A DNA stretch of 64,000 nucleotides from Echinicola salinicaeni (GCF_014280965.1 NZ_JACODZ010000010.1:62001-126000), one strand, 5' to 3'; shown: positions 16,881 to 27,158, numbered from the stretch's first letter. Made by a program: numbers and translations. Notes: a model not told the origin generated them from the letters alone.

Positions 16881-19151
16881 TCATTTTAAGCTCTCCAAAG
16901 TTTTCTCAGAAAGTGCTTTATCTCCAGTAGCAATAGAAAGGCCTGCATCGATATACTGCCCTCCTATATCTTGTTTACCATAGACAGCTATAATATTGGT
17001 ACCATTTGCTATCAAGGCTTTTTTGGCTTCATCAGAAATGGTGGTATTGATATAATTGGCAGTAAACCCATCCAATTCAGCGGCTTTGACTCCATTGATA
17101 TACACCTCACATTCATCGTCATGATGGATATTTAATCGAAGATCGTCCAAGTCAATTTTGGAAATATCTCCCAGTTCAAATGCTCTTCTTAACCAGATTC
17201 CATCACTTTCCCAAGTAGTACCATTTATAGCTCCAGGAGTGCCTTCAGAACCAAATCCAGCTCGTCCAGTCTTCCAGCCAGAAGTAGAGAAGCCTGGTTC
17301 CATCCAATTATTGGCAGGCTTTTCAAAAGTATACTTCCAGTCTATATTCCTCTCTTTAGCTGTCAAGACCAAAGGATATACATGGTCTACCTCTTCTATG
17401 ATTTTCTTATTAATAGGCGCAATCTTATCTGCATCCACCTTCATTACACGATCATAGGTCATGATCCCATTAAGCTCTATTTCCACGTCAGTGATTTCAG
17501 TATAAACTGCAGCACTCAAACCGTGGTTGGTCTTGAACTGTACCAACATATCTGCAAATTCATCGTACATGGAAAGGTACTCTTCTTCACTATCAATACT
17601 TATGTATTCCTTCAAATCATCTGGATTCCAAATATGACCATCCATCTGATAGCCAATACCACCGTATTCACCACAAACCGTAGCTTGATGGAAGCTTTGG
17701 GCATATGCAGGAGGAGGATAGCTATGGACATCATTCACATCTGCAGCTCCATGGTTAGTACCTCCACTGGCTTCATTGACTACTCGAGAAGGATCCAGTC
17801 CTTTCACTAAAGCTGAGTAATGCTCCGTATCATGCTGTCCTTGGGATTCGTTGAAAATCACCCACATCACGATACTTGGTACATTTTTGAGGTTGTCCAC
17901 CATACGCATCAACTCTTTTCTAAAGGCTTCCTTGTTTGGTTCTGGTGCTGCATGGGTGTAGCTGCTGGAAGAAGGCATGTCCTGCCAAACCATCAGTCCC
18001 AATTTATCTGCCCAGTAATACCATCTCTTCGGCTCGACTTTGATATGTTTTCTCGTCATATTAAACCCAAGCTCTTTGGTCTTTTCCAAGTCATAGCGAA
18101 GGGCCTCGTCCGTGGGTGCCGTATATAATCCATCAGGCCAATAGCCTTGATCCAATGGTCCCATTTGAAAAACAAATTCATTGTTCAGGTAAAGTTTTTG
18201 GAATTCACCTTCCTGTTCCACTGAAATCTTCCTCATCCCAAAATAGGTATCCACCACATCGACTACTCTATCTCCATCTTTAAGGGTAATGGTCATATCA
18301 TAGAGAAAAGGGGAATCTGGAGACCAAAGCTTTTGATTCTTGATCGCAATGGCTGTCGGCTTCATCGGCTTGGAATCAACGGTGGCAACCACCTTATCTC
18401 CATCTCTAACTTCTGCCGTATAAGTCAAGAACCTGCCTCCTGAAGTTTCCACGGATAAATTAAGCTCGGAATTATCAATATCAGGCACCATTTCAAAATC
18501 CACTATTCTATTTTCTCCTACAGGCTCCAACCATACTGTCTGCCATATCCCTGTGACAGGCGTATACATGATATCTATCTGATTAAGAGCTTGCTTTCCT
18601 CTTGGGAAACCTTCACGGGTGGTAGGGTCCCAAACCTTTACAGTAATAGTTTGCGTACCTTCCTTAAGGTGATCAGTAATATCAAAGCTAAATGGATCAT
18701 ATCCTCCCTCGTGCTTTCCCACTGGTTTATCATTAATAAACACAATGGTTTCATAATCCACTGCACCAAAATGCAATAGGATACGCTGCCCTTTCCAATC
18801 ATTTGGCACCGTAAATTCTCTGCGATACCATAATCGCTCATGGCTGGTTTCTTGTACACCCGAGAGTGCCGACTCTACAGCAAAAGGCACAAGAATATTT
18901 CTTGACAATTTGCCTTTTGGATAAGGTTCCCTCTCCCATGTACCCGGTTGGAATTGCCAAAGACCATTAAGGTTTTTCCATTTTTCCCTTACCATCTGTG
19001 GACGGGGATATTCTGGAAGTACATTTTCAGGATCCACGTCTTTGGCAAACTTGGTCATTAAAGGGGCTTGCTTAGGAGTCCACTGCTGTGCATTGGCGGT
19101 CATCACCAACCAAAATAATACAGCAACTCCTAAAAATCTGTTTGTACGCAT
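16881..19151 (-). CDS. glycoside hydrolase family 2 protein (beta-galactosidase/beta-glucuronidase-like)
   Basis: 756 residues with a signal peptide (cleavage after ANAQ, residue 22). Domains in order: sugar-binding jelly roll (LNGLWQFQ, WYRREFTVP, VDYETIVFINDKPVGKHEGG), an Ig-like domain (to about 310), a TIM barrel with acid/base Glu435 in WVIFNESQGQ and nucleophile Glu495 in VCGEYGG, and an extra C-terminal beta-sandwich from about 610 (LRLNIHHDDECEVYINGVKAAEL) that resembles a carbohydrate-binding module. It should cut beta-linked galactose, glucuronate or a related sugar in the periplasm; exact specificity is open. A TAACTTTG promoter lies about 80 bases upstream and a strong terminator follows, so it is a single-gene transcript. 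Confidence 0.9.
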   Translation of the reverse strand: MRTNRFLGVAVLFWLVMTANAQQWTPKQAPLMTKFAKDVDPENVLPEYPRPQMVREKWKNLNGLWQFQPGTWEREPYPKGKLSRNILVPFAVESALSGVQETSHERLWYRREFTVPNDWKGQRILLHFGAVDYETIVFINDKPVGKHEGGYDPFSFDITDHLKEGTQTITVKVWDPTTREGFPRGKQALNQIDIMYTPVTGIWQTVWLEPVGENRIVDFEMVPDIDNSELNLSVETSGGRFLTYTAEVRDGDKVVATVDSKPMKPTAIAIKNQKLWSPDSPFLYDMTITLKDGDRVVDVVDTYFGMRKISVEQEGEFQKLYLNNEFVFQMGPLDQGYWPDGLYTAPTDEALRYDLEKTKELGFNMTRKHIKVEPKRWYYWADKLGLMVWQDMPSSSSYTHAAPEPNKEAFRKELMRMVDNLKNVPSIVMWVIFNESQGQHDTEHYSALVKGLDPSRVVNEASGGTNHGAADVNDVHSYPPPAYAQSFHQATVCGEYGGIGYQMDGHIWNPDDLKEYISIDSEEEYLSMYDEFADMLVQFKTNHGLSAAVYTEITDVEIELNGIMTYDRVMKVDADKIAPINKKIIEEVDHVYPLVLTAKERNIDWKYTFEKPANNWMEPGFSTSGWKTGRAGFGSEGTPGAINGTTWESDGIWLRRAFELGDISKIDLDDLRLNIHHDDECEVYINGVKAAELDGFTANYINTTISDEAKKALIANGTNIIAVYGKQDIGGQYIDAGLSIATGDKALSEKTLESLK

Positions 19152-19654
19152 TAGTAGTTTTGAGTTTAATGTTATTGCTTTATATTAATTGCTAAAAGGG
19201 TTTTGCAGTCAATAAGCAAATCCCAAACCCAAAGTTAAAAAGCAGTCAAGCCTTCCAATATTACTTATCCTTCAAAAAAGTAACAGAAATCCTTCTCTTA
19301 ACACAAAACCGTCAACAGAATTCAATTTTTTAAACAAGAGTTCTCATTTTTTACAAAAAAAGTCACCTCGGATTATTTACCACTAGATTTTATCTATGGA
19401 TATATTCAGCAAAAAGTATTGACCATTTCAATATATAGAAATGTTTTGAACAACTTTAATTATTGGCTGTTAGCTACTGAAAACACCTCCATTTATAGTA
19501 AGATTACTTCTCAAAAATCGAAAATAATCAAATATTGAAAACTATATTAATTCCAACAAATTATACCTTATACTCGTTTTGATTTACTTGGTATAATCTG
19601 ACAATTGCCCAATTTCTTAATAAACAAACAATAATATTCATAAAGCCCCTGCTA
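19152..19654. promoter_or_regulatory. divergent intergenic region GH2 / metallo-hydrolase
   Basis: 503 AT-rich bases. It holds the GH2 promoter (19230-19258). I see no coding relic, RNA gene or strong hairpin in the remainder. Confidence 0.6.
19230..19258 (-). promoter_or_regulatory. Bacteroidota-type promoter of the GH2 gene
   Basis: On the minus strand a TTG at 19256-19258 is followed after 18 bases by TAACTTTG (19230-19237), matching the -33 TTTG / -7 TAnnTTTG consensus of Bacteroidota. Expected transcription start near 19224 gives a leader of about 70 bases. Confidence 0.65.
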
Positions 19655-20797
19655 ATGGCTAAAAAGAAAGTCAATACGATCATTCGATACGCATTATTTC
19701 TGATTCTAATTATTCTAGTCTTTGGAACAATTGCTTACTCCTATACAAAAGTAGCTCCCCAGTTTGGAGAGAGGCCCGAAGGTGATTATTTATCAAGGAT
19801 CAACAATTCACCCAATTACGATGGAAATCAATTCATCAACCTAATTGAAACGAGCACAGGATCATTATGGGATGTTTTACCACTATTGCCGGAACTTCTA
19901 TTCTCTGAACAAAGTGCCCCCACTAAACCTTTGGAGACACACTTCGAAACCATACTGGCAAAGAAAGCTGACTCATTATGTCATATCACTTGGCTTGGGC
20001 ATTCTGCATTTTTAATTGAACTTGAGGGGAAACGAATTCTGATCGACCCCATGTTAACAGAAAACCCTTCTCCCCTTCCCATTGGCACAAAAAGATTCCC
20101 GTATGAATCCCCCATTCCAATAGAAAAACTTAATGATATTGATGCGATTATCCTATCTCACGATCACTATGATCATTTGGACTATCCATCCATTCTCCAG
20201 TTAAAAGAAGTCACCAAGCATTTCTATGCACCACTAGGAGTGGGGGCTCACCTTAGCGCTTGGGGAATTCCAGCATCCAAAATCACTGAATTGGATTGGT
20301 GGGAAGAGGCAAAATTAAATTCCATAGAAATCATTGCCAGCCCTTCCCGACATTTTTCTGGAAGGGGATTAACTGACCGAAATAAAACCCAATGGGCCAG
20401 TTGGATCATCAAATCTGAAAATACTTCCATTTACTTCAGTGGTGACGGTGGCTACGGCCCCCACTTTAAAGAAATAGGCAAAAGACATGGACCCTTTGAT
20501 TTAGCTCTAATGGAATGCGGACAGTACAATGATGCCTGGCCAGATATCCACATGCTTCCTGAACAAAGTGTAACTGCGGGGAAGGAAGTTAAAGGAAAAA
20601 TATTAATGCCAATCCACTGGGGAGCCTTTAGCTTATCTACCCATTCTTGGACCGAACCGGTAACGCGATTTAAAAAAGAAATTGAGCAACTGAATATGAC
20701 CATGATCCACCCTGTTATCGGCCAGCGAGTACAACTTGGAAAAGATTACCCAAAAGAAGAGTGGTGGTTGAAATATATGGATGAATCCAGTCATTAA
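19655..20797 (+). CDS. MBL-fold metallo-hydrolase, NAPE-PLD-like
   Basis: 380 residues. Residues 9-30 form a hydrophobic N-terminal anchor (YALFLILIILVFGTIAYSY), so it probably faces the periplasm while tethered to the membrane. The beta-lactamase-fold motifs are LGHSAFLIEL, DPML, the metal motif SHDHYDHLDY, SRHFSGRG, FSGDGGYGPHF and PIHWGAFSLSTH. This set and spacing match N-acyl-phosphatidylethanolamine phospholipase D-like and UlaG-like enzymes. Phosphodiester or lactone cleavage is possible. It stands alone, divergent from GH2 and convergent with the DUF5107 operon, sharing a terminator. Confidence 0.87.
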   Translation: MAKKKVNTIIRYALFLILIILVFGTIAYSYTKVAPQFGERPEGDYLSRINNSPNYDGNQFINLIETSTGSLWDVLPLLPELLFSEQSAPTKPLETHFETILAKKADSLCHITWLGHSAFLIELEGKRILIDPMLTENPSPLPIGTKRFPYESPIPIEKLNDIDAIILSHDHYDHLDYPSILQLKEVTKHFYAPLGVGAHLSAWGIPASKITELDWWEEAKLNSIEIIASPSRHFSGRGLTDRNKTQWASWIIKSENTSIYFSGDGGYGPHFKEIGKRHGPFDLALMECGQYNDAWPDIHMLPEQSVTAGKEVKGKILMPIHWGAFSLSTHSWTEPVTRFKKEIEQLNMTMIHPVIGQRVQLGKDYPKEEWWLKYMDESSH

Positions 20798-20828
20798 TTC
20801 TTCTAGTTACTAAAAGAATAATGAAAGT

Positions 20829-20868
20829 AAAAAAGCACCCCTTAGAAAATTTAAAGGGGTGCTTTTTT
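20829..20868. terminator. bidirectional terminator between metallo-hydrolase and DUF5107 genes
   Basis: AAAAGCACCCCTT and AAGGGGTGCTTTT form a perfect 13-base stem with a 10-base loop, with A and T runs on either side. It serves both convergent genes. Confidence 0.9.
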
Positions 20869-20882
20869 ATATCTCAAACACT

Positions 20883-23800
20883 TTATAACCAGACAGGCTC
20901 ATTTTTATCTACTAAAATCTTATGAACATGTACTCCCAAATGATAAATATCTTTCTCTGAAGCCATTTCCATGGCCTTTTGGGCTGCAGAGACCTCCCCT
21001 CTACCAAACTTCCCTAGTCCTATCAGATAATTACAATGGATATGGTTGCGGACATTAAGGTCCTCATCCCAAATCAGCAAATCAGGCAAGGAAACTGCAA
21101 AATAATCAATTTTGATATCATCAAAAATATGGGTTTCTCCATAATCCACCAGTTTGTTGAACCGCTTCATTGCCGCTTTTTGATCTCCCAGCTTCAATAA
21201 TGCAAGGCCCTGGTAGAATATTTTATCTGGTTGCTGATCATTATAATACAATGCAGGACTTGGATCACTCAATCCTTCAGAGGCTTTTTTCCAGGAATCC
21301 TTTGCTTTTTGCTGATCGCCTAAGCCCATATAAGCACATCCCAACCAATAAAACACATCATTTTCCTGAGCGCCAAAAAGCTTACCTTCCCCTAGATTAT
21401 GAGGATACTCTTGGGCTGCTTCAAGGTATTTAATTGCTGCTTTATATTCTTGCTGTCCAATGGCAGCTTTGGCAAGCTCCACATTGCAAAGGATGTACTG
21501 AGCAGGTACTTTCCCTTCACCTCCTTCCCATGGATGAAACTGTCTTTTCATTAAAAGATCTAATGCTTTCTGGTGTTCACCCAGCATATTCAGAAGGGTA
21601 ATATACTCGAGATATACATCATCCCTATAATTAACCAGCTCTATATGTTTCTCCAAAAACAACCTACGTACTGCAGGCACCATATTTACTTTTTTGTAAA
21701 GCTGGTCCAGTTCCATCAGTAGCCTTGGGCTCTTATCCAAAGAGAATGCCTTTTCCAATAGCTTTTGTGCTTCATCCTTTCTATCAAATTTATTATAGTA
21801 GATCAAAGAAAGGTTTCTCAATACCAATGGTGAATCTCCATTGAGTGCCAGAGATTTTTCCCAACAACTTCTGGCATCCTCATAATGCCTCTTGGCCAAC
21901 CAGAAATTTCCTAAATAATATAAGGCTTTATCATCTTCCTCATTGACTGATATGGCCGTCTGAAGCATAATTACTTCTTCCAGTCTATTTGGAAAACAAT
22001 AATCTGTCGGCATCTGAGTAGCCAGTTTATAATACGACAAGGCCAAGACTTCATCCTCCAACTGTCCATAAAAGTATCCCATGGCATAATAAATCATAGG
22101 ATATACTGACTTTTTACCCTCAGTGTGGACTTTCAGCAAGTCTATTGCCTCATGATAAAGCCCGGCTTGAGCTAAATCCAAGGCGTACTCTAGATAGTTA
22201 TGGGCATAATCACGGATCAGTTCTTTCAAATATTCTTTGTCCGATTTTTCGCCACTGATCAGGTACTTTTCGAAAAGAAGCCCAAAGTTGAATTTGTCAA
22301 TTTCCAAAGAGGCTGAAATCAAATCAATTGCTTCTTCTGTTTTGCCCAACTTACGTAAAATAGCAGCCTTTAAATGTCGCGCTTTGTGGTTGTGCCAATT
22401 TCTGATAAGAGACTTGTCGACCAGTTCTAGGGCTTTATTGATCTCTCCTCTGATAAGGGCTATTTGCGCTAAATTAAAATACCCCGCGTCCTGCCACGCC
22501 GCATTCCAGCAAGACTTAAAAAAGGCATCATAAGCCTCATCCAATTTCCCCTGTAACCTCAAGGCTACTCCCTTATTGAAATAAGGTTCACCGTCATAAG
22601 GATTTGGATTGAATTTGGTAAGCGTATCTATAGCTACCTGAAAATGCATTGTTGCTTCCTCAAACTTACCAGTCCTCATTAGGTACAAGCCCAATGCATT
22701 ATTGGACCTTACATCCCCAGCATCTCGGCCAATGGCCTCTTTGTAATAATCCAAAGAACTATAAGTCGCATGCCTATATTGCTCAATATGGAGCCCTGTC
22801 AGGTACAGCTCCTCATTGGTTTTTATGTCTTTAGGATCTTTGGCTGCTTTGGCTGCTTCAGGAACTGGCTTAAGTTCTTCAGCCTTTTGTTTCCAATCTA
22901 CCAATACACGTCCATTCTCATCCTTCACTTCAATCGACAATCCTCCTACATGTCCAGATAAATCTATCGATTGGCAGAACACACTTTCCGGATTTAAATC
23001 AAAGGCTGATTCCCATAATACCATATTATCATGTAAAAGGATTATCCGGCTGTTTGGAAACACCCCGGTAGCATACACAACGCAATTTGCTTTTCCATCT
23101 TCGATCGTGATATTTAGCATCGCATCTTTTGTAGCATTTTTCACCACTCCTACTTCTTGGTAGGGCATAAAATACTGAGTAAAATCACGTTCTTCATAAG
23201 GCTGTATCCAGGAAAAATCAGGTTGATTATCCGTATAAACCCCACACATCAGTTCAATATAGGGGCCATTACGATCGGTCAAATTCCGGTCCCAAGCATG
23301 TCCGAAATCACCATTACCCCAAGTCCACTGCTTCTTGCCAGGTGAAACGTGGTGATCTGCAATATGCAGCAATCCTCCTCGGGTATCATTCTCATACCCC
23401 CCCACAAAATCAAAATCTGAATTAACCGCCATATAGGAAGTTGGTACAGGAATGTTTTTATATCGGGAAATATCCACTCCAGCAGAGTAATCTACTTTAT
23501 AATATGTTCCTGTAGCAATTGGAAAGCGTGACACATCTCTTTTTCCATGGTCAAAGACAGCATTGACATCTTCTGGGAATACTGATTGGTAATGGTCATT
23601 TACTGCCACCGCTGGGTTGGCCCACCAAAGAAAAGTCTGCGGATGCGGAGTCCTGTTATATAGTTTGCCTTTAATCTCCAAATAAGCTTTATCCGGGTAC
23701 AGGGTAAATCCTGCCATCCCTTTGGTGCGGAACATACGCTCCACTTCACTCACCCAAACTGTCACACTTCCATCAGTATTCTCCTCAATAGTAGAGTCAA

Positions 23801-24200
23801 CGGGATCATAGGTGCTTGGCCTATGGTGCTGTGGCCAGTTAAATTCAATACCTCCAGAAATCCAAGGTCCTGTCAACCCTACCAATGCAGGCTTGATCAC
23901 TTCGTTATAATAAACAAAATGTCTTTCTTTAACTTTATCATAGGCCATTTGGATCCGCCCACCTAATGCAGGCAGCACCATTATTTTTATATAACGGTTC
24001 TCCAGATAAATCACATCCCATTCTTTATCGATTTTCTCATCACTGATCTTCTCAATAACAGGATTGGGATAAACAGATCCACTGCTGCCCTGATAAACCC
24101 TCTTTTCCAAGAAAATGGGGTATTTCTCTGCCTTACTTACTTCATAGGTAGGTATAACTAGTTTCTCTCTCCAAGCTTTTACCTTTTCAAAGCTGCTCAT
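20883..24200 (-). CDS. DUF5107 domain protein with TPR repeats
   Basis: 1105 residues, no signal peptide, so cytosolic. Residues 1-400 carry the DUF5107 region (YIKIMVLPALGGRIQMAYDK, GLTGPWISGGIEFNWPQHH, TLYPDKAYLEIKGKLYNRT), which reads like a galactose-mutarotase/GH-type beta-sandwich. From about 470 to 1060 follow many tetratricopeptide repeats (for example EEATMHFQVAIDTL, DEAYDAFFKSCWNAA). The family is frequent in saccharolytic Bacteroidota and Firmicutes and has no proven activity known to me. The gene lies 5 nt downstream of a sugar porter, so it probably handles the imported sugar. Regulation likely by the divergent AraC protein. Confidence 0.88.
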   Translation of the reverse strand: MSSFEKVKAWREKLVIPTYEVSKAEKYPIFLEKRVYQGSSGSVYPNPVIEKISDEKIDKEWDVIYLENRYIKIMVLPALGGRIQMAYDKVKERHFVYYNEVIKPALVGLTGPWISGGIEFNWPQHHRPSTYDPVDSTIEENTDGSVTVWVSEVERMFRTKGMAGFTLYPDKAYLEIKGKLYNRTPHPQTFLWWANPAVAVNDHYQSVFPEDVNAVFDHGKRDVSRFPIATGTYYKVDYSAGVDISRYKNIPVPTSYMAVNSDFDFVGGYENDTRGGLLHIADHHVSPGKKQWTWGNGDFGHAWDRNLTDRNGPYIELMCGVYTDNQPDFSWIQPYEERDFTQYFMPYQEVGVVKNATKDAMLNITIEDGKANCVVYATGVFPNSRIILLHDNMVLWESAFDLNPESVFCQSIDLSGHVGGLSIEVKDENGRVLVDWKQKAEELKPVPEAAKAAKDPKDIKTNEELYLTGLHIEQYRHATYSSLDYYKEAIGRDAGDVRSNNALGLYLMRTGKFEEATMHFQVAIDTLTKFNPNPYDGEPYFNKGVALRLQGKLDEAYDAFFKSCWNAAWQDAGYFNLAQIALIRGEINKALELVDKSLIRNWHNHKARHLKAAILRKLGKTEEAIDLISASLEIDKFNFGLLFEKYLISGEKSDKEYLKELIRDYAHNYLEYALDLAQAGLYHEAIDLLKVHTEGKKSVYPMIYYAMGYFYGQLEDEVLALSYYKLATQMPTDYCFPNRLEEVIMLQTAISVNEEDDKALYYLGNFWLAKRHYEDARSCWEKSLALNGDSPLVLRNLSLIYYNKFDRKDEAQKLLEKAFSLDKSPRLLMELDQLYKKVNMVPAVRRLFLEKHIELVNYRDDVYLEYITLLNMLGEHQKALDLLMKRQFHPWEGGEGKVPAQYILCNVELAKAAIGQQEYKAAIKYLEAAQEYPHNLGEGKLFGAQENDVFYWLGCAYMGLGDQQKAKDSWKKASEGLSDPSPALYYNDQQPDKIFYQGLALLKLGDQKAAMKRFNKLVDYGETHIFDDIKIDYFAVSLPDLLIWDEDLNVRNHIHCNYLIGLGKFGRGEVSAAQKAMEMASEKDIYHLGVHVHKILVDKNEPVWL

Positions 24201-24205
24201 ATATT

Positions 24206-25597
24206 TTATCTTAAGAATTCCTTTTCTATTTCTTCTAAACTTTTGCCTTTAGTCTCTGGTAATTTTTTATGGATAAACAAAAAGCCCAAAACACTGATAC
24301 CACTATAGACCCAAAAAGTACCATAAGCCCCTAACTCACTGTTTAATAAGGGAAAAGTAAAGGTCAGCACAAATGAAGCTACCCAAAGGCTGAAAGTGGC
24401 AATTGACATGGCCAGTCCACGCACCCTATTGGGGAATATTTCGGATAGCACCACCCAGGTGATCGGAGCCAGAGACATCGCATATACCGCTATTGCAGAA
24501 ATTACCAAAACTAAAATAGGTAGGCCTGTCCAACCAAGAAAATAGCTTAGCCCAAGGACAAAATAGATAATGGCCAACGCTCCTGAACCGAATAACATCA
24601 GCTTTTTACGCCCCCAATTATCCACCGTTCTCATGGCCATCAAGGTAAACACCAAATTCACACTACCTGTGATTACAATATTGAAAAGCATGTCTCCTAC
24701 ACTGTAACCTGCGCTACTGAAAATTTCTTCCGCATAATTAAATATGACGTTGATACCGCACCACTGTTGGAAGGTGGCCAATACAACCCCCAGTATCACA
24801 ATAGGTTTTATTTTAGGTGCATTTAGATCCTTGAAATGAACTTTATCATCCTTTTCATTGAAAGTTGCTGTGATTTTGCTGACTTCTTTTTCTGCATACG
24901 CCACTCCTCCTATTTTGCTTAAAATATGAGTCGACTTGACCTCATCCCCTAGTTTTAATAAAAACCTAGGGCTTTTGGGTACAGCAAACATCAATAAGAA
25001 AAAGGCAGCAGCAGGTAAGAGCTCCGCCCAGAACATCCATCTCCAGCCCATAGTACCATTCCAGGAAGCCTTCATGGCGGATGAAGAAATTCCCTCTGGA
25101 ACAGGTTCTGCAATAAGATAATTGGCAATCTGTGCGGCCAAAATCCCTACTACAATCGTCAATTGATTGATAGCCACAAATCTCCCTCTCAATTCCGCAG
25201 GAGCCACTTCGGCTATATACATTGGGGAGAGTGTTGAGGCCAAGCCTATTCCCACACCACCAATCAAACGGTAAATAATAAACCAATAAAAATCGTCTGC
25301 ATAACCACTACCAAATGCTGAAATCAGAAATAATGCTGCGGACCAGATCAAAGGGTATTTTCTTCCATATTTATCGGACACGGTCCCTGAAAGCATGGCC
25401 CCAAAAATACAGCCCACCAATGCACTGCTCATTGCCCAACCTTGCAATTGAGGAGAATCTTTAATTTCAAAAAACAACTCATAGAAGGGCTTTGCTCCTC
25501 CAATAACCACCCAGTCATAACCAAACAGCAATCCGCCCATGGCAGAGGTAAAGGCCAAAGCCAACAGGTAGGGAAAATTATAATTATTATTGTTCAT
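24206..25597 (-). CDS. sugar porter family MFS transporter
   Basis: 463 residues, twelve membrane segments. Signatures: GGLLFGYDWVVIGGAKPFYE in helix 1, SDKYGRKYPLI, YRLIGGVGIGLAS, PKSPRFLLKLGDE, QQWCGINVIFNYAEEIF and PETKGKSLEEIEKEF at the C-terminus. It brings a mono- or oligosaccharide through the inner membrane. It is the first gene of a two-gene operon with the DUF5107 gene (5-nt gap). The AraC regulator is divergent with a 218-base gap. The helix-1 motif differs from that of the first porter (WVVIGGA against TAVISGT), suggesting a different substrate. Confidence 0.93.
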   Translation of the reverse strand: MNNNNYNFPYLLALAFTSAMGGLLFGYDWVVIGGAKPFYELFFEIKDSPQLQGWAMSSALVGCIFGAMLSGTVSDKYGRKYPLIWSAALFLISAFGSGYADDFYWFIIYRLIGGVGIGLASTLSPMYIAEVAPAELRGRFVAINQLTIVVGILAAQIANYLIAEPVPEGISSSAMKASWNGTMGWRWMFWAELLPAAAFFLLMFAVPKSPRFLLKLGDEVKSTHILSKIGGVAYAEKEVSKITATFNEKDDKVHFKDLNAPKIKPIVILGVVLATFQQWCGINVIFNYAEEIFSSAGYSVGDMLFNIVITGSVNLVFTLMAMRTVDNWGRKKLMLFGSGALAIIYFVLGLSYFLGWTGLPILVLVISAIAVYAMSLAPITWVVLSEIFPNRVRGLAMSIATFSLWVASFVLTFTFPLLNSELGAYGTFWVYSGISVLGFLFIHKKLPETKGKSLEEIEKEFLR

Positions 25598-25815
25598 TGT
25601 TATTTTAGGTTATTTCAATTCACTACTGATCAAAGAAATGTTGAGGTCTTTCCCCTCAGTTGTACTGAGGAATATTCTGCATTGAACAAACTTAGGTGAA
25701 TATAACTTAACAAAAATGGATAAAAACATTCTTAACATGGACAAAAACACAAAAATGAAATGATACCGAATAGAATTTATTATATATTCGTCACATCAAT
25801 ATTTTCATAAATCCC

Positions 25816-26703
25816 ATGAAAAACAAAGCCCTTGTAAAAGCAGGTTTTATTGGTGAAAAAATGACGGTAATACCAAGAGGCTTACTTAAAGAATATTCGG
25901 ATTCTGCTATAAACCGTGACTTGTACCTTACCGATATTGGCTATTTTCCTAAAGCCCTTTACCATTTTCGAAAGAGGCCTAAAGGCTGTTCAGAACACAT
26001 TTTAATCTACTGTATCGAAGGCCAAGGAACTGTAGGTATTGAAAAAAATATCCACCATTTAAAACCCAATTCATTTCTAATCATAGAAGCCAATAAATCC
26101 CATTATTATTACTCAGATAAAGAAAACCCATGGTCAATCTTCTGGATACACTATTCAGGGAACCATTCCCAAGAAATCTATAGGCGTTTTGCTGGACAAA
26201 ACTATGGGAGACCAATCATCATTCCATTTGAAAAAAACCGAATAGCAGAGTTTGAATACCTGATTGATATCTTTAAGAATGGCTTGTCCAAAGAAATTTT
26301 CGAATATTCCAGCATGCTACTCTACAAAACTTTAGGTTCATTTATTCATTATTCTCTAAAATCCAGTAAAAAGACCGAATCAAACCATGATCAATTGATC
26401 AATAATATCATTAATTATCTCAATGAACACATTTATGAAACTGTAAAAATAGAAGACATCTCAAAAGCATTTAACAAATCGCCTTCTTCTATCTTCACCT
26501 TATTCAAGCAAAAAACAGGACACTCGCTTATCCATCATTTCAACTTATTAAAAATCCAGAAAGCCTGTGAACTCATCAATCTAACTTCATTATCCATCAA
26601 AGAGATCAGTTTTCAACTGGATTTCCAAGACCCGCTTTACTTCTCCAGACTATTTAAAAAGTACATGGGAGTTCCTCCTTCTAAGTATAAAAAGAATTTG
26701 TAA
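25816..26703 (+). CDS. AraC family transcriptional regulator
   Basis: 295 residues. The N-terminal cupin-like sugar-binding domain (about 40-170) includes HILIYCIEGQGTVGIE, SFLIIEANKSHYYYS and WSIFWIHYSG. The C-terminal AraC DNA-binding domain has two helix-turn-helix motifs (VKIEDISKAFNKSPSSIFTL, then LSIKEISFQLDFQDPLYFS with the closing FKKYMGVPPSKYK). It likely senses the sugar imported by the divergent porter and activates the porter-DUF5107 operon; this is inferred from position. Confidence 0.93.
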   Translation: MKNKALVKAGFIGEKMTVIPRGLLKEYSDSAINRDLYLTDIGYFPKALYHFRKRPKGCSEHILIYCIEGQGTVGIEKNIHHLKPNSFLIIEANKSHYYYSDKENPWSIFWIHYSGNHSQEIYRRFAGQNYGRPIIIPFEKNRIAEFEYLIDIFKNGLSKEIFEYSSMLLYKTLGSFIHYSLKSSKKTESNHDQLINNIINYLNEHIYETVKIEDISKAFNKSPSSIFTLFKQKTGHSLIHHFNLLKIQKACELINLTSLSIKEISFQLDFQDPLYFSRLFKKYMGVPPSKYKKNL

Positions 26704-26740
26704 ACTTTCTCTTGGGAAGAAAAGACCTGTTTCTTTCCTT

Positions 26741-27079
26741 TCATTTGAGCTCAGCCCAAAGTTTATAGGCCTTTTCTATTTCATCAATAATAGAATGGCA
26801 TATGGCCTCTAATGATCCGCCCTTGATTTTATGTTCAATTGAAAGTGTCGCTTTTTCCCCTTTTTCATGCTGATAATCTCCTTCACAACACCACTTTTTC
26901 ACTTTATTCGTCGACATTTCAAACTCTATGACCAGCTTAAAATTTTCTTCGGACTTTTCTTCATTCTCTATAAAAATCAAGGAAATCAAATCTTGATGTA
27001 AATTGTCAGATTCTGCCTTAATCGCCATCTTCAAATTGTTCAAGCCTGAAAAGGAAATAGTTTTTCTCAATGGTACCAT
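26741..27079 (-). CDS. hypothetical protein
   Basis: 112 residues, no signal peptide or membrane segment, acidic and lysine-rich. It looks like one small alpha/beta domain: amphipathic strands (FKLVIEFEMSTNKVKKWCCE, ATLSIEHKIKGG) followed by a C-terminal helix (AICHSIIDEIEKAYKLWAE). I do not recognise the family. It is convergent with the AraC gene (37-base gap) and preceded by the GH43 terminator, so it has its own promoter. Codon use and strand-like patterning support a real gene, but not strongly. Confidence 0.55.
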   Translation of the reverse strand: MVPLRKTISFSGLNNLKMAIKAESDNLHQDLISLIFIENEEKSEENFKLVIEFEMSTNKVKKWCCEGDYQHEKGEKATLSIEHKIKGGSLEAICHSIIDEIEKAYKLWAELK

Positions 27080-27158
27080 ATTAATTGTTTTGCCTTACTC
27101 CTTCTTCAAGTTACAAAATTTAATCCCGAATTAAACCTCATTATACCCAAAAAGAAAC

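Noticed and set aside
17382-17810. 142-codon open frame on the plus strand inside the GH2 gene
   Set aside because: It is antisense to a clear GH2 catalytic domain and has no family resemblance; a shadow of biased codon use.
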